DNA of 64,000 nucleotides, taken from Segetibacter aerophilus. Lineage in GTDB: Bacteria > Bacteroidota > Bacteroidia > Chitinophagales > Chitinophagaceae. Shown piece after piece: positions 9,832-19,199 of the stretch (its first letter is position 1; the number at the start of each line of letters is the position of its first letter). The notes under the pieces were generated by a model that saw only the letters and a list, made by a program, of their open reading frames with translations, searched no databases and was not told the origin of the DNA. The DNA lies in the NCBI RefSeq assembly GCF_007991655.1, contig NZ_BJYT01000007.1:62001-126000 (forward strand). The letters are read 5' to 3'. A program made the position numbers and the translations under genes.

Positions 9832-9853
9832 TTGTCATAATTATATTCGCGAT

Positions 9854-11638
9854 ATGAAAAAAATAAAATATAAATATTTATACGGTGCAGGAGTTGTGAT
9901 CATGTTGGTATTGGCTGCATGTAGCAAAGACTTTCTGGAAAAGCCACCAATTGGAACATTAAGTCCCGAAATTGTTTCGTCAGAGGCTGGCATTCAAGGG
10001 TTGTTGATAGGTGCTTACTCATTACTAGATGGCAACGGGTCGACTGGTGACGGTAACTACGGTTCAGCAGCGTCCAACTGGGGCTACGGTGGAGTAGCGA
10101 GCGATGATGCATACAAGGGATCTGACCCTTCTGACGTAGCGGATTTTGCTCCTTTTGAGCAATTTACCACGCTTACGGCAACTAACGGTGCTGTACCTCA
10201 AAAATGGAATTTGTGTTACAATGGAGCTCAGCGTTGTAATGATGTAATAAATACACTAGCTCTAAATACGGCTATGTCCGCAAGTACAAAGACCGGTATT
10301 ACTGCACAGGCCCGCTTCTTAAGAGCTTTTTATCATATGGAGCTAAAGAAAGTCTTTAATAATATTATTTATGCAGATGAAACGGTAAATCCAACAAACA
10401 CTAACGTTACGAACTCAACTGACGTATGGCCAAAAATCGAAGCGGATTTGAAATTTGCTGTAGATAATTTGCCTGAAACATGGAGTGAAGTGGGAAGAGT
10501 TAATAAGTCTGCAGCAAAAGCGTTCTTGGCGAAAGCTTATATGTTTCAAAAGAAGTTTACTGCAGCTTACCCAATTTTACAAGATCTTATCGCTAATGGA
10601 AAAACAACTGCGGGCGTTAAATACGGCTTAAATCCTGAATATTATTCGAACTTCAACCCTGCACAAAAGAACAGCAAAGAGTCGGTTTTTGCTGTGCAGA
10701 CTTCAGTTCAGGATGGTTCTTCAGTTGATTGGGGTGGAAGCCCTAATGGAAACTATGGTGACATCCTAAATTTCCCCTATAATGGTGGTCCTGGTGCTTG
10801 TTGCGGATTTTATAATCCATCTCAGGATCTTGCTAACGCTCACAAAACTGACGCAAATGGACTTCCATTATTGGATGAATCTTACGCAAATGGTTTGAAA
10901 GTTAGTGACCCAACTACTCCTTATACTGGTACTTTAGATCCTAGGATCGACTGGACAATTGGTAGAAAAGGAATTCCTTATCTTGACTGGGGTCCTCATC
11001 CTGGCGATGATTGGATAAGAAATGTACCGAATGACGGCCATTTTAGTCCTAAGAAGAATGTCTATGCTCTATCTCAAAAAGGTACTTATAGTGATGTTGG
11101 TAGTGCTTATTGGGGACCAACTGAGTTAGTTGCCAATAACGTAAATCTAATTCGCTTTTCTGATGTGCTGCTTTGGGCCGCTGAATGCGCTGTAACTGCC
11201 GGTGATATAGCTACGGCGATGGGTTATGTAAATACTGTTAGGGCGCGTGCTGCAAATCCAAATGGCTGGGTGTACAAAAACAGCGATTACAATGCTGCAA
11301 CAGCTACTTACTCAACACAAACTACACCTGCAGATAACTACAAGATCGGTCTTTATACACCTGCAACGTTTACTGCAGCAACTGCAATGAAAGCAGTCAT
11401 GTTTGAAAGACGGTTGGAACTGGCTATGGAAGGTCATCGCTTCTTTGACCTTGTACGTTGGGGAATTGCGGCTCCTACAATTAACACTTACATTGCTAGA
11501 GAGAAGGCACAACGGCCTCTTAAGCAAAGTGCGTCGTTCACAGCGGGAAAGAATGAATACTTTCCTATACCGCAGGGAACACTTGACAAACTAAACTCGG
11601 ATGGTACTAAAAGGATTACTCAAAATCCTGGTTACTAG
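9854..11638 (+). CDS. SusD/RagB-family surface lipoprotein (copy 2)
   Basis: This 594-residue SusD-like lipoprotein has a lipobox cysteine at residue 23 (LVLAACSKDFLEKPP). It keeps the family blocks QARFLRAFYHMELKKVF, LIRFSDVLLWAAECAV, RRLELAMEGHRFFDLVRWG and a closing EYFPIPQGTLDKLN. It shares the adjacent-cysteine loop GGPGACCGFYNPS and the segment GIPYLDWGPHPGDDW with copy 1. It should cover the barrel of the SusC encoded just upstream. The strong conservation of the CC loop and the DWGPHPG segment in both copies suggests shared ligand chemistry or fold, but no ligand can be named. A terminator follows 30 bases after the stop. Confidence 0.95.
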   Translation: MKKIKYKYLYGAGVVIMLVLAACSKDFLEKPPIGTLSPEIVSSEAGIQGLLIGAYSLLDGNGSTGDGNYGSAASNWGYGGVASDDAYKGSDPSDVADFAPFEQFTTLTATNGAVPQKWNLCYNGAQRCNDVINTLALNTAMSASTKTGITAQARFLRAFYHMELKKVFNNIIYADETVNPTNTNVTNSTDVWPKIEADLKFAVDNLPETWSEVGRVNKSAAKAFLAKAYMFQKKFTAAYPILQDLIANGKTTAGVKYGLNPEYYSNFNPAQKNSKESVFAVQTSVQDGSSVDWGGSPNGNYGDILNFPYNGGPGACCGFYNPSQDLANAHKTDANGLPLLDESYANGLKVSDPTTPYTGTLDPRIDWTIGRKGIPYLDWGPHPGDDWIRNVPNDGHFSPKKNVYALSQKGTYSDVGSAYWGPTELVANNVNLIRFSDVLLWAAECAVTAGDIATAMGYVNTVRARAANPNGWVYKNSDYNAATATYSTQTTPADNYKIGLYTPATFTAATAMKAVMFERRLELAMEGHRFFDLVRWGIAAPTINTYIAREKAQRPLKQSASFTAGKNEYFPIPQGTLDKLNSDGTKRITQNPGY

Positions 11639-11667
11639 TTATTGAAAGTTAAATAAAATTTAGTCTG

Positions 11668-11695
11668 GAGGTAGAGTTTACTCTACCTCTTTTCT
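11668..11695 (+). terminator. Rho-independent terminator
   Basis: A ten-base perfect stem, GAGGTAGAGT and ACTCTACCTC, with a two-base nominal loop (so some pairs must open) is followed by a T-rich run. It ends the second SusC/SusD operon. Confidence 0.85.
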
Positions 11696-11735
11696 ATTAT
11701 TTTACGTTGCAATTACGTTGATAATTTCACTTTTT

Positions 11736-14700
11736 ATGGCTCGCAAATTCTCACCTTCTTTTCTTTTAGCCTTTCTTGTTTTATGTTCTTGTAAAAGAAC
11801 TCATCCTTTGTTTACACAAGTATCCTCTTCGAAAAGTAACATTCATTTCAACAACAAATTTGTTGAGAATGATACTATAAACCCTATTGACATCACTAAT
11901 ATTTACAATGGTGGTGGTGTTGGGATTGGGGATTTCAATAATGATGGGTTGCAGGATTTATATTTTTCTGGTAGCACCGTTCCCAACAAATTGTATTTGA
12001 ACAAAGGAGAATTAAAATTTGATGACGTAACAGAAAAGGCGAACGTAGCGGGCGACGGCAAATGGTGCCGTGGTATATCAGTGGTTGATATTAACAATGA
12101 TGGTTGGATGGATATGTATGTATCTGCGACCCTATCTTCTAATGTTGCAAAGAGAGAAAACTTACTCTACATTAACCAGGGAAGTGACAAGGACGGAGTG
12201 CCTCACTTTAAAGAATTGGCTCGGGAATATGGTTTAAATGATACGACTCATTCCACCATGGCTGCCTTTTTTGACTACGATAGCGATGGGGATTTGGACG
12301 TATATATCGTCGTAAATGAAATTATCAAGGGAAATAATCCAGCTGTTTTTCGTCCCATAATTAGAGACGGTTCTTTTCCTAGTACAGGGCGTCTGTATAA
12401 GAATGATTGGAATTCACAACTAAAACATCCCTTTTATACGAACGTTAGCAAAGAGGCAGGAATTACAATCGAGGGGTACGGACATGGAGTTAACATAACT
12501 GACATAAATAGGGATGGTTGGAAAGACATTTTTGTTACCAACGACTTTAATTCTAATGATATCCTTTATATCAACAATGGTAACGGAACATTCACGGATA
12601 AGGCTGCCGATTACTTTAAGCATACCTCGGCTAATGGAATGGGCCAGGATATTATCGACATAAACAACGATGGACTTTCAGATGTGGTTGAGGTTGACAT
12701 GAGCCCCGAAGATAACTACCGGAAGAAAATGATGCTAGGCGCAAACAGTTACCAGACTTACCAGAATAGCGATCATTTTGGCTACCAATATCAGTATGTA
12801 AGAAATACATTGCAATTAAACCAGGGACCGCGCGTAAAGGAAAACGACAGCATCGGAGATCCTATTTTTAGCGATGTTGGATTTTTCTCTGGTATCTCTG
12901 AAACAGATTGGAGCTGGACCCCTCTTGTTTCTGATTTTGACAACGACGGGTATAGAGATATAATTGTTACTAACGGCTATCCTAAAGACTTGACTGACCA
13001 CGACTTTATTGCTTTCCGCCAACAATCATCTGCCATAGCAAGTAAGCAATTTACATTGTCTCAAATACCGGAAGTGAAACTTCATAATTATGCTTTTCAT
13101 AATAATGGCAATGTCACATTCAGTAATGTTTCCACTGATTGGGGATTGTCTGCTCCGTCCTTTTCAAACGGCGGCGCCTATGCTGACCTCGACAATGACG
13201 GAGACATGGATATGGTTATCAATAATATCAACGACGAAGCAATGCTGTACGAAAATAACAGCACGCATGAAAAAGAAACAGCTAATAATTTTCTTAACGT
13301 CAAATTAGTTGGTGATGCATTAAATCGAAATGGGATTGGTACATGGATACAGCTGTACTACCAGGGCAAACAGCAGGCCTACGAGCAGAGTCCCTACCGT
13401 GGCTATCTTTCTTCGGTACAGCTTGATCCGCATTTTGGACTAGGTAATGTTTCTACGATTGATTCTATGGTGGTTACGTGGACAAATGGAAACAAGCAAG
13501 TGCTTAGGGGAGTTCAAGCAAATAAGACCATTACGGTCGATATTAAGAATGCCATAAAAGCTGATAGCTTTACTAATCCTGTTTTTGCAACGAACATGCT
13601 ATTCACAGACATTTCCGGTCAACTCGGTATTCCCTATAAAGATTCTTCTAAAGATTTCATTGATTTTAATATCCAGAAATTGTTGCCCCATAAGTTTACA
13701 GAGTATGGACCAGCTTTGGCCGTTGGAGATATTAATGGAGACGGTTTAGAGGATATGGTTGTCGGAGGCCCTTCAGGTATTAGCCCTACAATGCTGCTTC
13801 AGCAATCTAATGGTTTGTTTAAAAAGAAGGCAATTTTCCCGTTTGCCAATAATATTTCAAAGCAATGGAAGGATATAGGAATCACGTTATTCGACGCAGA
13901 TGGCGACGGTGATCTGGATCTGTTTACGGCAAGCGGAGGTTTTGAAAAAGCACCTAACTCAGATGCTTACCAGGATAAGTTATACATAAACGATGGAAAG
14001 GAGGGTTTTACAATCAGCCCCGACGGACTTCCTGTAAATCATACGAGCAAATCTTGTGTACGAGCGTCGGATTATGACAATGATGGTGACCTTGACTTAT
14101 TTATTGCAGGAAGAGTTGAACCATGGAATTACCCAAAACCGGTATCAAGTTTTATCTATCGCAATGACTCTAAAAATGGTGAAGCAAAGTTTACAGACGT
14201 AACAAATACCGTAGCAAAAACATTTAAAAACATAGGACTTGTTTGCGACGCTGTTTGGACTGATTTCAACAACGACGGCTGGCAGGATTTGGTAATTACC
14301 GGCGAGTGGATGCCTGTCATATTTTATGCGAATAACAAGGGCACTTTCCAGGAAGTAACCGCCTCGAGCAACGTTGGCAATAAAAAAGGTTGGTGGACAA
14401 GTATTGTTCCGGGAGATTTTGACAACGACGGCGATGTGGACTTTGTGGTGGGAAATCTCGGCCTGAACTCATTTTTTAAGGCATCAGAAAAATACCCGGT
14501 TAGCATTTATGCAAAGGATTTTGATAACAACGGAAATTTTGACGCGGTACCGACCATCTATTTGCCCGCCTCGCAAGAAGATCCTACTAGAAAGGAATAC
14601 CCGGCTCACGTCCGTGATGACATGACCAAGCAGTTGATTTCTTTCAGGTCAAAATTTCAGAATTACAAGAAATACGCCAATGCTACTTTCGATAAAATGT

Positions 14701-15314
14701 TTACCGAAGAAGAGATGAAAGGGGCGTTGAAATTACAGGTAAACTACTTCAACAATAGTTATGTCAGGAATGATGGCAATGGAAAGTTTACAATGTCTTC
14801 GTTGCCATTAGAAACACAGTATTCATGTATGAATGGGATGTTATCGGAAGACTTCGACGGAGATGGAAACCTGGACTTGCTTGCTACCGGAAACGACTAT
14901 GGAACAGAAGTGTCGGTTGGACGTTACGACGCATGCAATGGTCTTTTTCTTAAAGGAGATGGGAAGGGTGGATTTCGACCGTTAAAGATTTTGGAAAGCG
15001 GTTGGTTTGTTCCCGGCAACGCAAAAGCCTTGGTAAAGCTGCGAAGAAACAATGGAAAATGTTTAATTGTGGCTAGTCATAACAGGGGCAACCTGAAAAC
15101 TTTTGAAATGAAGAAACCAGTTAGCTATATCAGCCTTAATCCGACTGAGACAAGTGTGTTAGTGACCTATAAAGACGGAAGGAGACAGAAACGCGAGATT
15201 GGCTATGGAGCATCCTTCTTATCGCAATCGGGACGATTTGTAAACACGGATGGTAGTATGAGATCAGTAGAGATCAAGGATTTTAAGGGCAACGTTCGAA
15301 CGGTTAGCTTATAG
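11736..15314 (+). CDS. FG-GAP/VCBS-repeat lipoprotein with ASPIC/UnbV domain (CRTAC1-like)
   Basis: The frame opens at a TTG at 11718, but the ATG at 11736 gives a clean lipoprotein start (MARKFSPSFLLAFLVLCSCK, lipid cysteine at 17 or 19) and a mature protein of about 1170 residues. It carries many calcium-binding-type FG-GAP repeats, seen as GDFNNDGLQDLYF, DINNDGWMDMYV, DYDSDGDLDVYI, DADGDGDLDLFT and DFDGDGNLDLLA. They form two predicted beta-propeller halves. Between them, at about 530-615, is an ASPIC/UnbV domain (RNGIGTWIQLYY, GYLSSVQLDPHFGLG, VTWTNGNKQVL). Such proteins are surface or periplasmic and of uncertain role, often near SusC/SusD genes. The next gene repeats the propeller theme with a cytochrome c, which hints at a shared complex. 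Confidence 0.9.
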   Translation: MARKFSPSFLLAFLVLCSCKRTHPLFTQVSSSKSNIHFNNKFVENDTINPIDITNIYNGGGVGIGDFNNDGLQDLYFSGSTVPNKLYLNKGELKFDDVTEKANVAGDGKWCRGISVVDINNDGWMDMYVSATLSSNVAKRENLLYINQGSDKDGVPHFKELAREYGLNDTTHSTMAAFFDYDSDGDLDVYIVVNEIIKGNNPAVFRPIIRDGSFPSTGRLYKNDWNSQLKHPFYTNVSKEAGITIEGYGHGVNITDINRDGWKDIFVTNDFNSNDILYINNGNGTFTDKAADYFKHTSANGMGQDIIDINNDGLSDVVEVDMSPEDNYRKKMMLGANSYQTYQNSDHFGYQYQYVRNTLQLNQGPRVKENDSIGDPIFSDVGFFSGISETDWSWTPLVSDFDNDGYRDIIVTNGYPKDLTDHDFIAFRQQSSAIASKQFTLSQIPEVKLHNYAFHNNGNVTFSNVSTDWGLSAPSFSNGGAYADLDNDGDMDMVINNINDEAMLYENNSTHEKETANNFLNVKLVGDALNRNGIGTWIQLYYQGKQQAYEQSPYRGYLSSVQLDPHFGLGNVSTIDSMVVTWTNGNKQVLRGVQANKTITVDIKNAIKADSFTNPVFATNMLFTDISGQLGIPYKDSSKDFIDFNIQKLLPHKFTEYGPALAVGDINGDGLEDMVVGGPSGISPTMLLQQSNGLFKKKAIFPFANNISKQWKDIGITLFDADGDGDLDLFTASGGFEKAPNSDAYQDKLYINDGKEGFTISPDGLPVNHTSKSCVRASDYDNDGDLDLFIAGRVEPWNYPKPVSSFIYRNDSKNGEAKFTDVTNTVAKTFKNIGLVCDAVWTDFNNDGWQDLVITGEWMPVIFYANNKGTFQEVTASSNVGNKKGWWTSIVPGDFDNDGDVDFVVGNLGLNSFFKASEKYPVSIYAKDFDNNGNFDAVPTIYLPASQEDPTRKEYPAHVRDDMTKQLISFRSKFQNYKKYANATFDKMFTEEEMKGALKLQVNYFNNSYVRNDGNGKFTMSSLPLETQYSCMNGMLSEDFDGDGNLDLLATGNDYGTEVSVGRYDACNGLFLKGDGKGGFRPLKILESGWFVPGNAKALVKLRRNNGKCLIVASHNRGNLKTFEMKKPVSYISLNPTETSVLVTYKDGRRQKREIGYGASFLSQSGRFVNTDGSMRSVEIKDFKGNVRTVSL

Positions 15315-15398
15315 GAAGTAGACTTTTTAAAAAAATTGAACCGGAACTTTGCCTAAACCTAAATACCGACTGTTCCAATCAGGAACGTTCAAATATTA

Positions 15399-16991
15399 AT
15401 GCACTTTATAAAACAGGGCGACTTAGTTATAGCAACTATCTTTTTGCTGCTTACTTCTGCAATTGCTTCCTGCAATGGTTGTAACAAAGTTGCTCGTAAC
15501 AATAGCCATCCCGAAATCTCGGATAGTGATATAAAAAAGGGTGAAGCTTTGGCGAAAATGCATTGTCAGTCTTGTCATTCATTACCAGATCCTTCCCAGC
15601 TAAACTCAAAAACATGGGAACAAGGAGTCCTTCCTGCAATGGGGCCGCGCTTAGGAATTTTTGCATGGAAGAACAAATCATATCCCTTTTCACGCTACGA
15701 TATGGATTTGGGCAAAAATTACTATCCTCAAAAACCCCTGGTTCAGCCCGACGAGTGGCAAAATATCATTAATTATTTTATAGCTACTTCGCCCGATACT
15801 TTAAATGATCAAAAAGAGGGGCAGGCAGGTATAAAAACGGGGCTTCCACTTTTTGCTGTTGAAGCCCCTGCAGAAGCTTCCTTGAACCCGGCTACTTCGC
15901 TTGTTAAAATAACGGAAGATGCTTTAGCAGGAGTAGTTACAAGCGATGCCATAAAGCAATCTCTTTATCGTTTCGATAGTGATTTAAAAGTGGTTGATTC
16001 ACTTAAAAACCGGGGACCAATTGTAGATATTGAAATAAATAAATCTGATTGGCTGACTTGCGACATCGGTATACTCAATCCGAATAACGGAAAGTATGGT
16101 AGTGGAAGAAAGCTTTCTTTAGGTCAGAACAGAAAACTTAAGCAAGACTCTACCCCTTTATTCCAGGAACTTCAAAGGCCTGTTCAAATCACGTCGCAGG
16201 ACTTAAATAACGACGGTAAAACAGACTACCTCGTGTGCGAGTTCGGTTTTTTAACCGGGGCATTATCGTGGATGGAAAATAAGGGAAATGGCAGGTTCGA
16301 TCGTCGCGTCCTGAGGCCTCTGCCTGGCGCTGTAAAGTCTTATATCAACGATTACAACGGTGATGGTTTGCCTGATTTTTGGGTGTTATTTTCCCAGGGC
16401 GAAGAAGGGGTTTTTCTATACACAAACAAAGGACAGGGCAGGTTCGAGGAAAAAAAGGTATTGGGCTTTCCAGCTGTCTATGGTTCTTCCTTTTTTGAAT
16501 TGGTTGACTACAATAAAGACGGAAGCCTGGATATCGTATACACCAGCGGCGATAATGCAGATTATTCTACTATTCTAAAGCCCTATCATGGGGTATATAT
16601 TTTCCTCAACGATGGAAAAAACAATTTCAGGCAAAGTTTCTTCTTTCACATAAATGGTTGCTTTAAAGCCATTGCAAGAGATTATGACAACGACAACGAT
16701 ATCGATATAGCGGCGATTTCTTTTTTTGCGGATTACAAAAATCACCCTGAAGAAGGTTTTGTGTACCTTGAAAACACGGGGAATAACAAATTCGCTCCTT
16801 ATACATTTCCAGAAGCACAACAGGGAAGATGGTTAACAATGGATGCTGGCGACATAAACGCAGACGGCAAAATTGACCTGATACTAGGAAATTTTTCCAT
16901 AGGGCCCGCTATGATGAAGTCTAAATATGACTGGCACAAGGGTCCCCCATTCCTGGTTTTGAAGAATACGGGTAAAAAAGATTCAAAGTAG
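15399..16991 (+). CDS. Lipoprotein with cytochrome c domain and FG-GAP/VCBS propeller
   Basis: This 530-residue protein has a lipobox-like cysteine at residue 25 (TSAIASC). A monohaem cytochrome c domain follows, with the haem motif CQSCH at 56-60 and a possible distal Met in VLPAMGPRLG. From about residue 180 there are FG-GAP-type repeats (DLNNDGKTDYLV, DYNGDGLPDFWV, DYNKDGSLDIVYT, DYDNDNDIDIAA, DINADGKIDLIL). It lies 84 bases after the CRTAC1-like gene and is probably in the same operon. A cytochrome fused to a propeller suggests electron transfer to or from an exported oxidoreductase, but no catalytic domain is visible. The partner might be another protein of this block. Confidence 0.87.
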   Translation: MHFIKQGDLVIATIFLLLTSAIASCNGCNKVARNNSHPEISDSDIKKGEALAKMHCQSCHSLPDPSQLNSKTWEQGVLPAMGPRLGIFAWKNKSYPFSRYDMDLGKNYYPQKPLVQPDEWQNIINYFIATSPDTLNDQKEGQAGIKTGLPLFAVEAPAEASLNPATSLVKITEDALAGVVTSDAIKQSLYRFDSDLKVVDSLKNRGPIVDIEINKSDWLTCDIGILNPNNGKYGSGRKLSLGQNRKLKQDSTPLFQELQRPVQITSQDLNNDGKTDYLVCEFGFLTGALSWMENKGNGRFDRRVLRPLPGAVKSYINDYNGDGLPDFWVLFSQGEEGVFLYTNKGQGRFEEKKVLGFPAVYGSSFFELVDYNKDGSLDIVYTSGDNADYSTILKPYHGVYIFLNDGKNNFRQSFFFHINGCFKAIARDYDNDNDIDIAAISFFADYKNHPEEGFVYLENTGNNKFAPYTFPEAQQGRWLTMDAGDINADGKIDLILGNFSIGPAMMKSKYDWHKGPPFLVLKNTGKKDSK

Positions 16992-17086
16992 GATTTCTAA
17001 GTTTTTTTTAATTATGGGTTAACAAAAAATTCAAATCTTTTACCGGTCGATTCGGTACGTTGCAATATATTGTGAGGCCAGTAACC

Positions 17087-17127
17087 TATATCCTTTTGGG
17101 TGCGGGTATCGGCTCGAAAAGGATATA
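17087..17127 (+). promoter_or_regulatory. Hairpin covering the ribosome-binding site of the next gene
   Basis: TATATCCTTTT (17087-17097) and AAAAGGATATA (17117-17127) are perfect 11-base inverted repeats with a 19-base loop. The right arm contains AAAAGGA, the only good Shine-Dalgarno-like sequence before the ATG at 17132. If folded in mRNA, the stem would hide it, so translation may depend on opening the hairpin. Confidence 0.55.
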
Positions 17128-17131
17128 CATC

Positions 17132-17626
17132 ATGAAACAGATATTTCTAACGGTTATAGTAAGCCTCTTACTTTTTACAGTGGCTTTTTCCCAGGTTGAT
17201 AATTCCAGGCCCGGAGCAGCAATTCCGACTTTTAAAATCCTTAAGTCAAACGGTAGTTACTTTAGCAGTAATGAGATAAAAAAAAATAATCCTACGGTAC
17301 TTATCTATTTTGCTCCTGACTGCGATCATTGCATTAAGTTAATGGATCAGCTTTTTAAAAAAATTCACCAGTTCGATAAGGCCAACGTAGTAATGGTAAC
17401 ATTCAAAGCTCCAAACGACGTTGCATGGTTTGAAAGAAAATACGCCACATCTCAATTTCCAAACATAATTGTAGGTACGGAGGGAACAAGCTACGTTTTG
17501 CGTAACTACTATCGCTTAGATAAAACACCTTTTGTAGCAGTGTACGACAAAAAAGGGAAGCTTGCTTTTTCTTATAAAAACGAACCCCAGGCGGAAGAAA
17601 TTCTGGCCAAGTTTAAAAAAGTATAA
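17132..17626 (+). CDS. Exported thioredoxin-like (redoxin/TlpA-type) protein
   Basis: The frame extends upstream to 17060, but the ATG at 17132 follows AAAAGGA and gives a proper signal peptide (MKQIFLTVIVSLLLFTVAFS-Q), so 164 residues is preferred. The mature protein has a thioredoxin fold with FAPDCDHCIKLMDQL around residue 60. The active-site pair is therefore CDHC rather than CGPC. The cis-Pro region is DKTPFVAVYDKKG. It is probably a periplasmic disulfide or peroxide-handling protein. It sits between the cytochrome-propeller gene and the haloperoxidase-like gene in the same direction. Its job there, for example keeping partners reduced or helping haem c maturation, is inference. Confidence 0.85.
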   Translation: MKQIFLTVIVSLLLFTVAFSQVDNSRPGAAIPTFKILKSNGSYFSSNEIKKNNPTVLIYFAPDCDHCIKLMDQLFKKIHQFDKANVVMVTFKAPNDVAWFERKYATSQFPNIIVGTEGTSYVLRNYYRLDKTPFVAVYDKKGKLAFSYKNEPQAEEILAKFKKV

Positions 17627-17671
17627 TCGGACTTAAACAAGAAAATAACGTTGCCGGCAACATATTGAAGT

Positions 17672-19027
17672 ATGAAAACAAAGTTTTTATGGTTGATTAT
17701 TATCGCGTCTTTAGGCTGCCGCCAGCAGCCACAGCAGAAGGCTAACCCTGCGCTGCTTACGGACCGCAACTTGCTGCACAACAACATGCATCAATTGACC
17801 GAGGTCATTATTCACGATATGTTTTCCCCTCCGGTATCAAGCAGAATATATAGCTATACCTCTCTTGCCGCCTACGAAGCCATCCGCTTCGAAAAAGAAA
17901 ATTATCCTTCTATAGTCAAAGAGCTGCATGGATTTCCGCAAATGCCGGTTCCAGAGAAAAATAAAAAGTACAACTACCTGCTTGCTGCTACCAAAGCATT
18001 TTTTACAGTGGCAGAAAAAATTACGTTTTCTGCAGATACCCTGGATAATTATCAAAACAAGGTATTGGGTGATTTCAAGTCATTATTAGACGAAGAGACG
18101 TATGACCGGTCTATAGCATTTGGTTCGTCGGTAGGTAAATCAATATTGGAAAGAACTAAGGTTGACAATTATAAAGAAACGCGCGGTATGCCTAAATTTT
18201 TAGGCAGTGATGAGGAGGGAAAATGGCGTCCTACACCGTCAGACTACCTCGATGGGTTGGAACCAAACTGGGGTAAGATTCTACCACTTGCGTTAGACTC
18301 TGCCGCCGAGATTAAATGTCCTGCTCCTCCAGCATACACACTTGAGAAGAAGAGTCCTTTTTATACGGCTGTAAATGAAGTGTACCAAATTGGTACGCAT
18401 CTAACAGATGAGCAAAGGGAAATAGCAAAATATTGGGATGACAACCCATTTGTATTAGAGCACTCTGGCCACCTGATGTTTGGCAATAAGAAAATAACGC
18501 CTGTAGGTCATTGGATCGGAATAACAGGGATAGCATGTAAGATGAAAAATCTTGAACCAGTAGAATCAGCTAAAATGTATGCCCTTACTTCTGTCGGAAT
18601 GTTTGACGTAGTAATTACTTGCTGGCGGGAAAAATTTATTCGCAATGTGATCCGTCCCGTAACTATCATTAACGACGTGATTGATAACAACTGGGTTCCC
18701 CTGCTGCAAACGCCACCTTTTCCTGAGCACAGCAGCGGCCACAGTGGTATTTCTGCTTCTGCTGCTACCATTCTTACCAAACGTTTCGGTGACAACTTTG
18801 CTTTTGAGGATACCAGCGACTTGGCATATATAGGAATGCGCCGTCATTTTTCCTCTTTTGTTTCTGCTGCACAAGAGGCATCCCTAAGCCGTGTTTATGG
18901 AGGTATACATTACCGTACAGGTGTAGACGCCGGGGCCGAGCAGGGACGAGACGTAGCAAAATATGTGATCAAAAAATTCCTGGAAAAGTCCCCGCAGCAA
19001 AAATCAGAGGCAGTCGCCGCAAAGTAA
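17672..19027 (+). CDS. Vanadium-dependent haloperoxidase / PAP2-superfamily lipoprotein
   Basis: This 451-residue lipoprotein has lipid cysteine C16 (IIASLGC). The C-terminal half holds the three anion-pocket motifs shared by vanadium haloperoxidases and PAP2 acid phosphatases: KFIRNVIRP (K about 321, R about 328), SSGHSG (His about 357), and SRVYGGIH (R about 407, His about 413). The acid after the last His is displaced (HYRTGVD) relative to the HxxxD of phosphatases, which leans to the haloperoxidase side. Members oxidise halides with peroxide or hydrolyse phosphate esters; sequence alone cannot decide between these. It is attached to the outer or inner membrane facing the periplasm or surface. 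The upstream redoxin and cytochrome genes make a redox role plausible. Confidence 0.9.
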   Translation: MKTKFLWLIIIASLGCRQQPQQKANPALLTDRNLLHNNMHQLTEVIIHDMFSPPVSSRIYSYTSLAAYEAIRFEKENYPSIVKELHGFPQMPVPEKNKKYNYLLAATKAFFTVAEKITFSADTLDNYQNKVLGDFKSLLDEETYDRSIAFGSSVGKSILERTKVDNYKETRGMPKFLGSDEEGKWRPTPSDYLDGLEPNWGKILPLALDSAAEIKCPAPPAYTLEKKSPFYTAVNEVYQIGTHLTDEQREIAKYWDDNPFVLEHSGHLMFGNKKITPVGHWIGITGIACKMKNLEPVESAKMYALTSVGMFDVVITCWREKFIRNVIRPVTIINDVIDNNWVPLLQTPPFPEHSSGHSGISASAATILTKRFGDNFAFEDTSDLAYIGMRRHFSSFVSAAQEASLSRVYGGIHYRTGVDAGAEQGRDVAKYVIKKFLEKSPQQKSEAVAAK

Positions 19028-19199
19028 AATCTATTGTGGAGTCATCAATGTGGCTAGAGCAAGGTTTGGCCCTTTATCGTATGGTTTTTGTTTTTTGTGA
19101 TAATTTCTAGAAGCTGAAAAGCCGTCATAATTTGAACAGACTCTATTCTGCTTTCCCCTAACTTCATCTTTAGCAAGATGCCATCTAAGATTAACCTGC

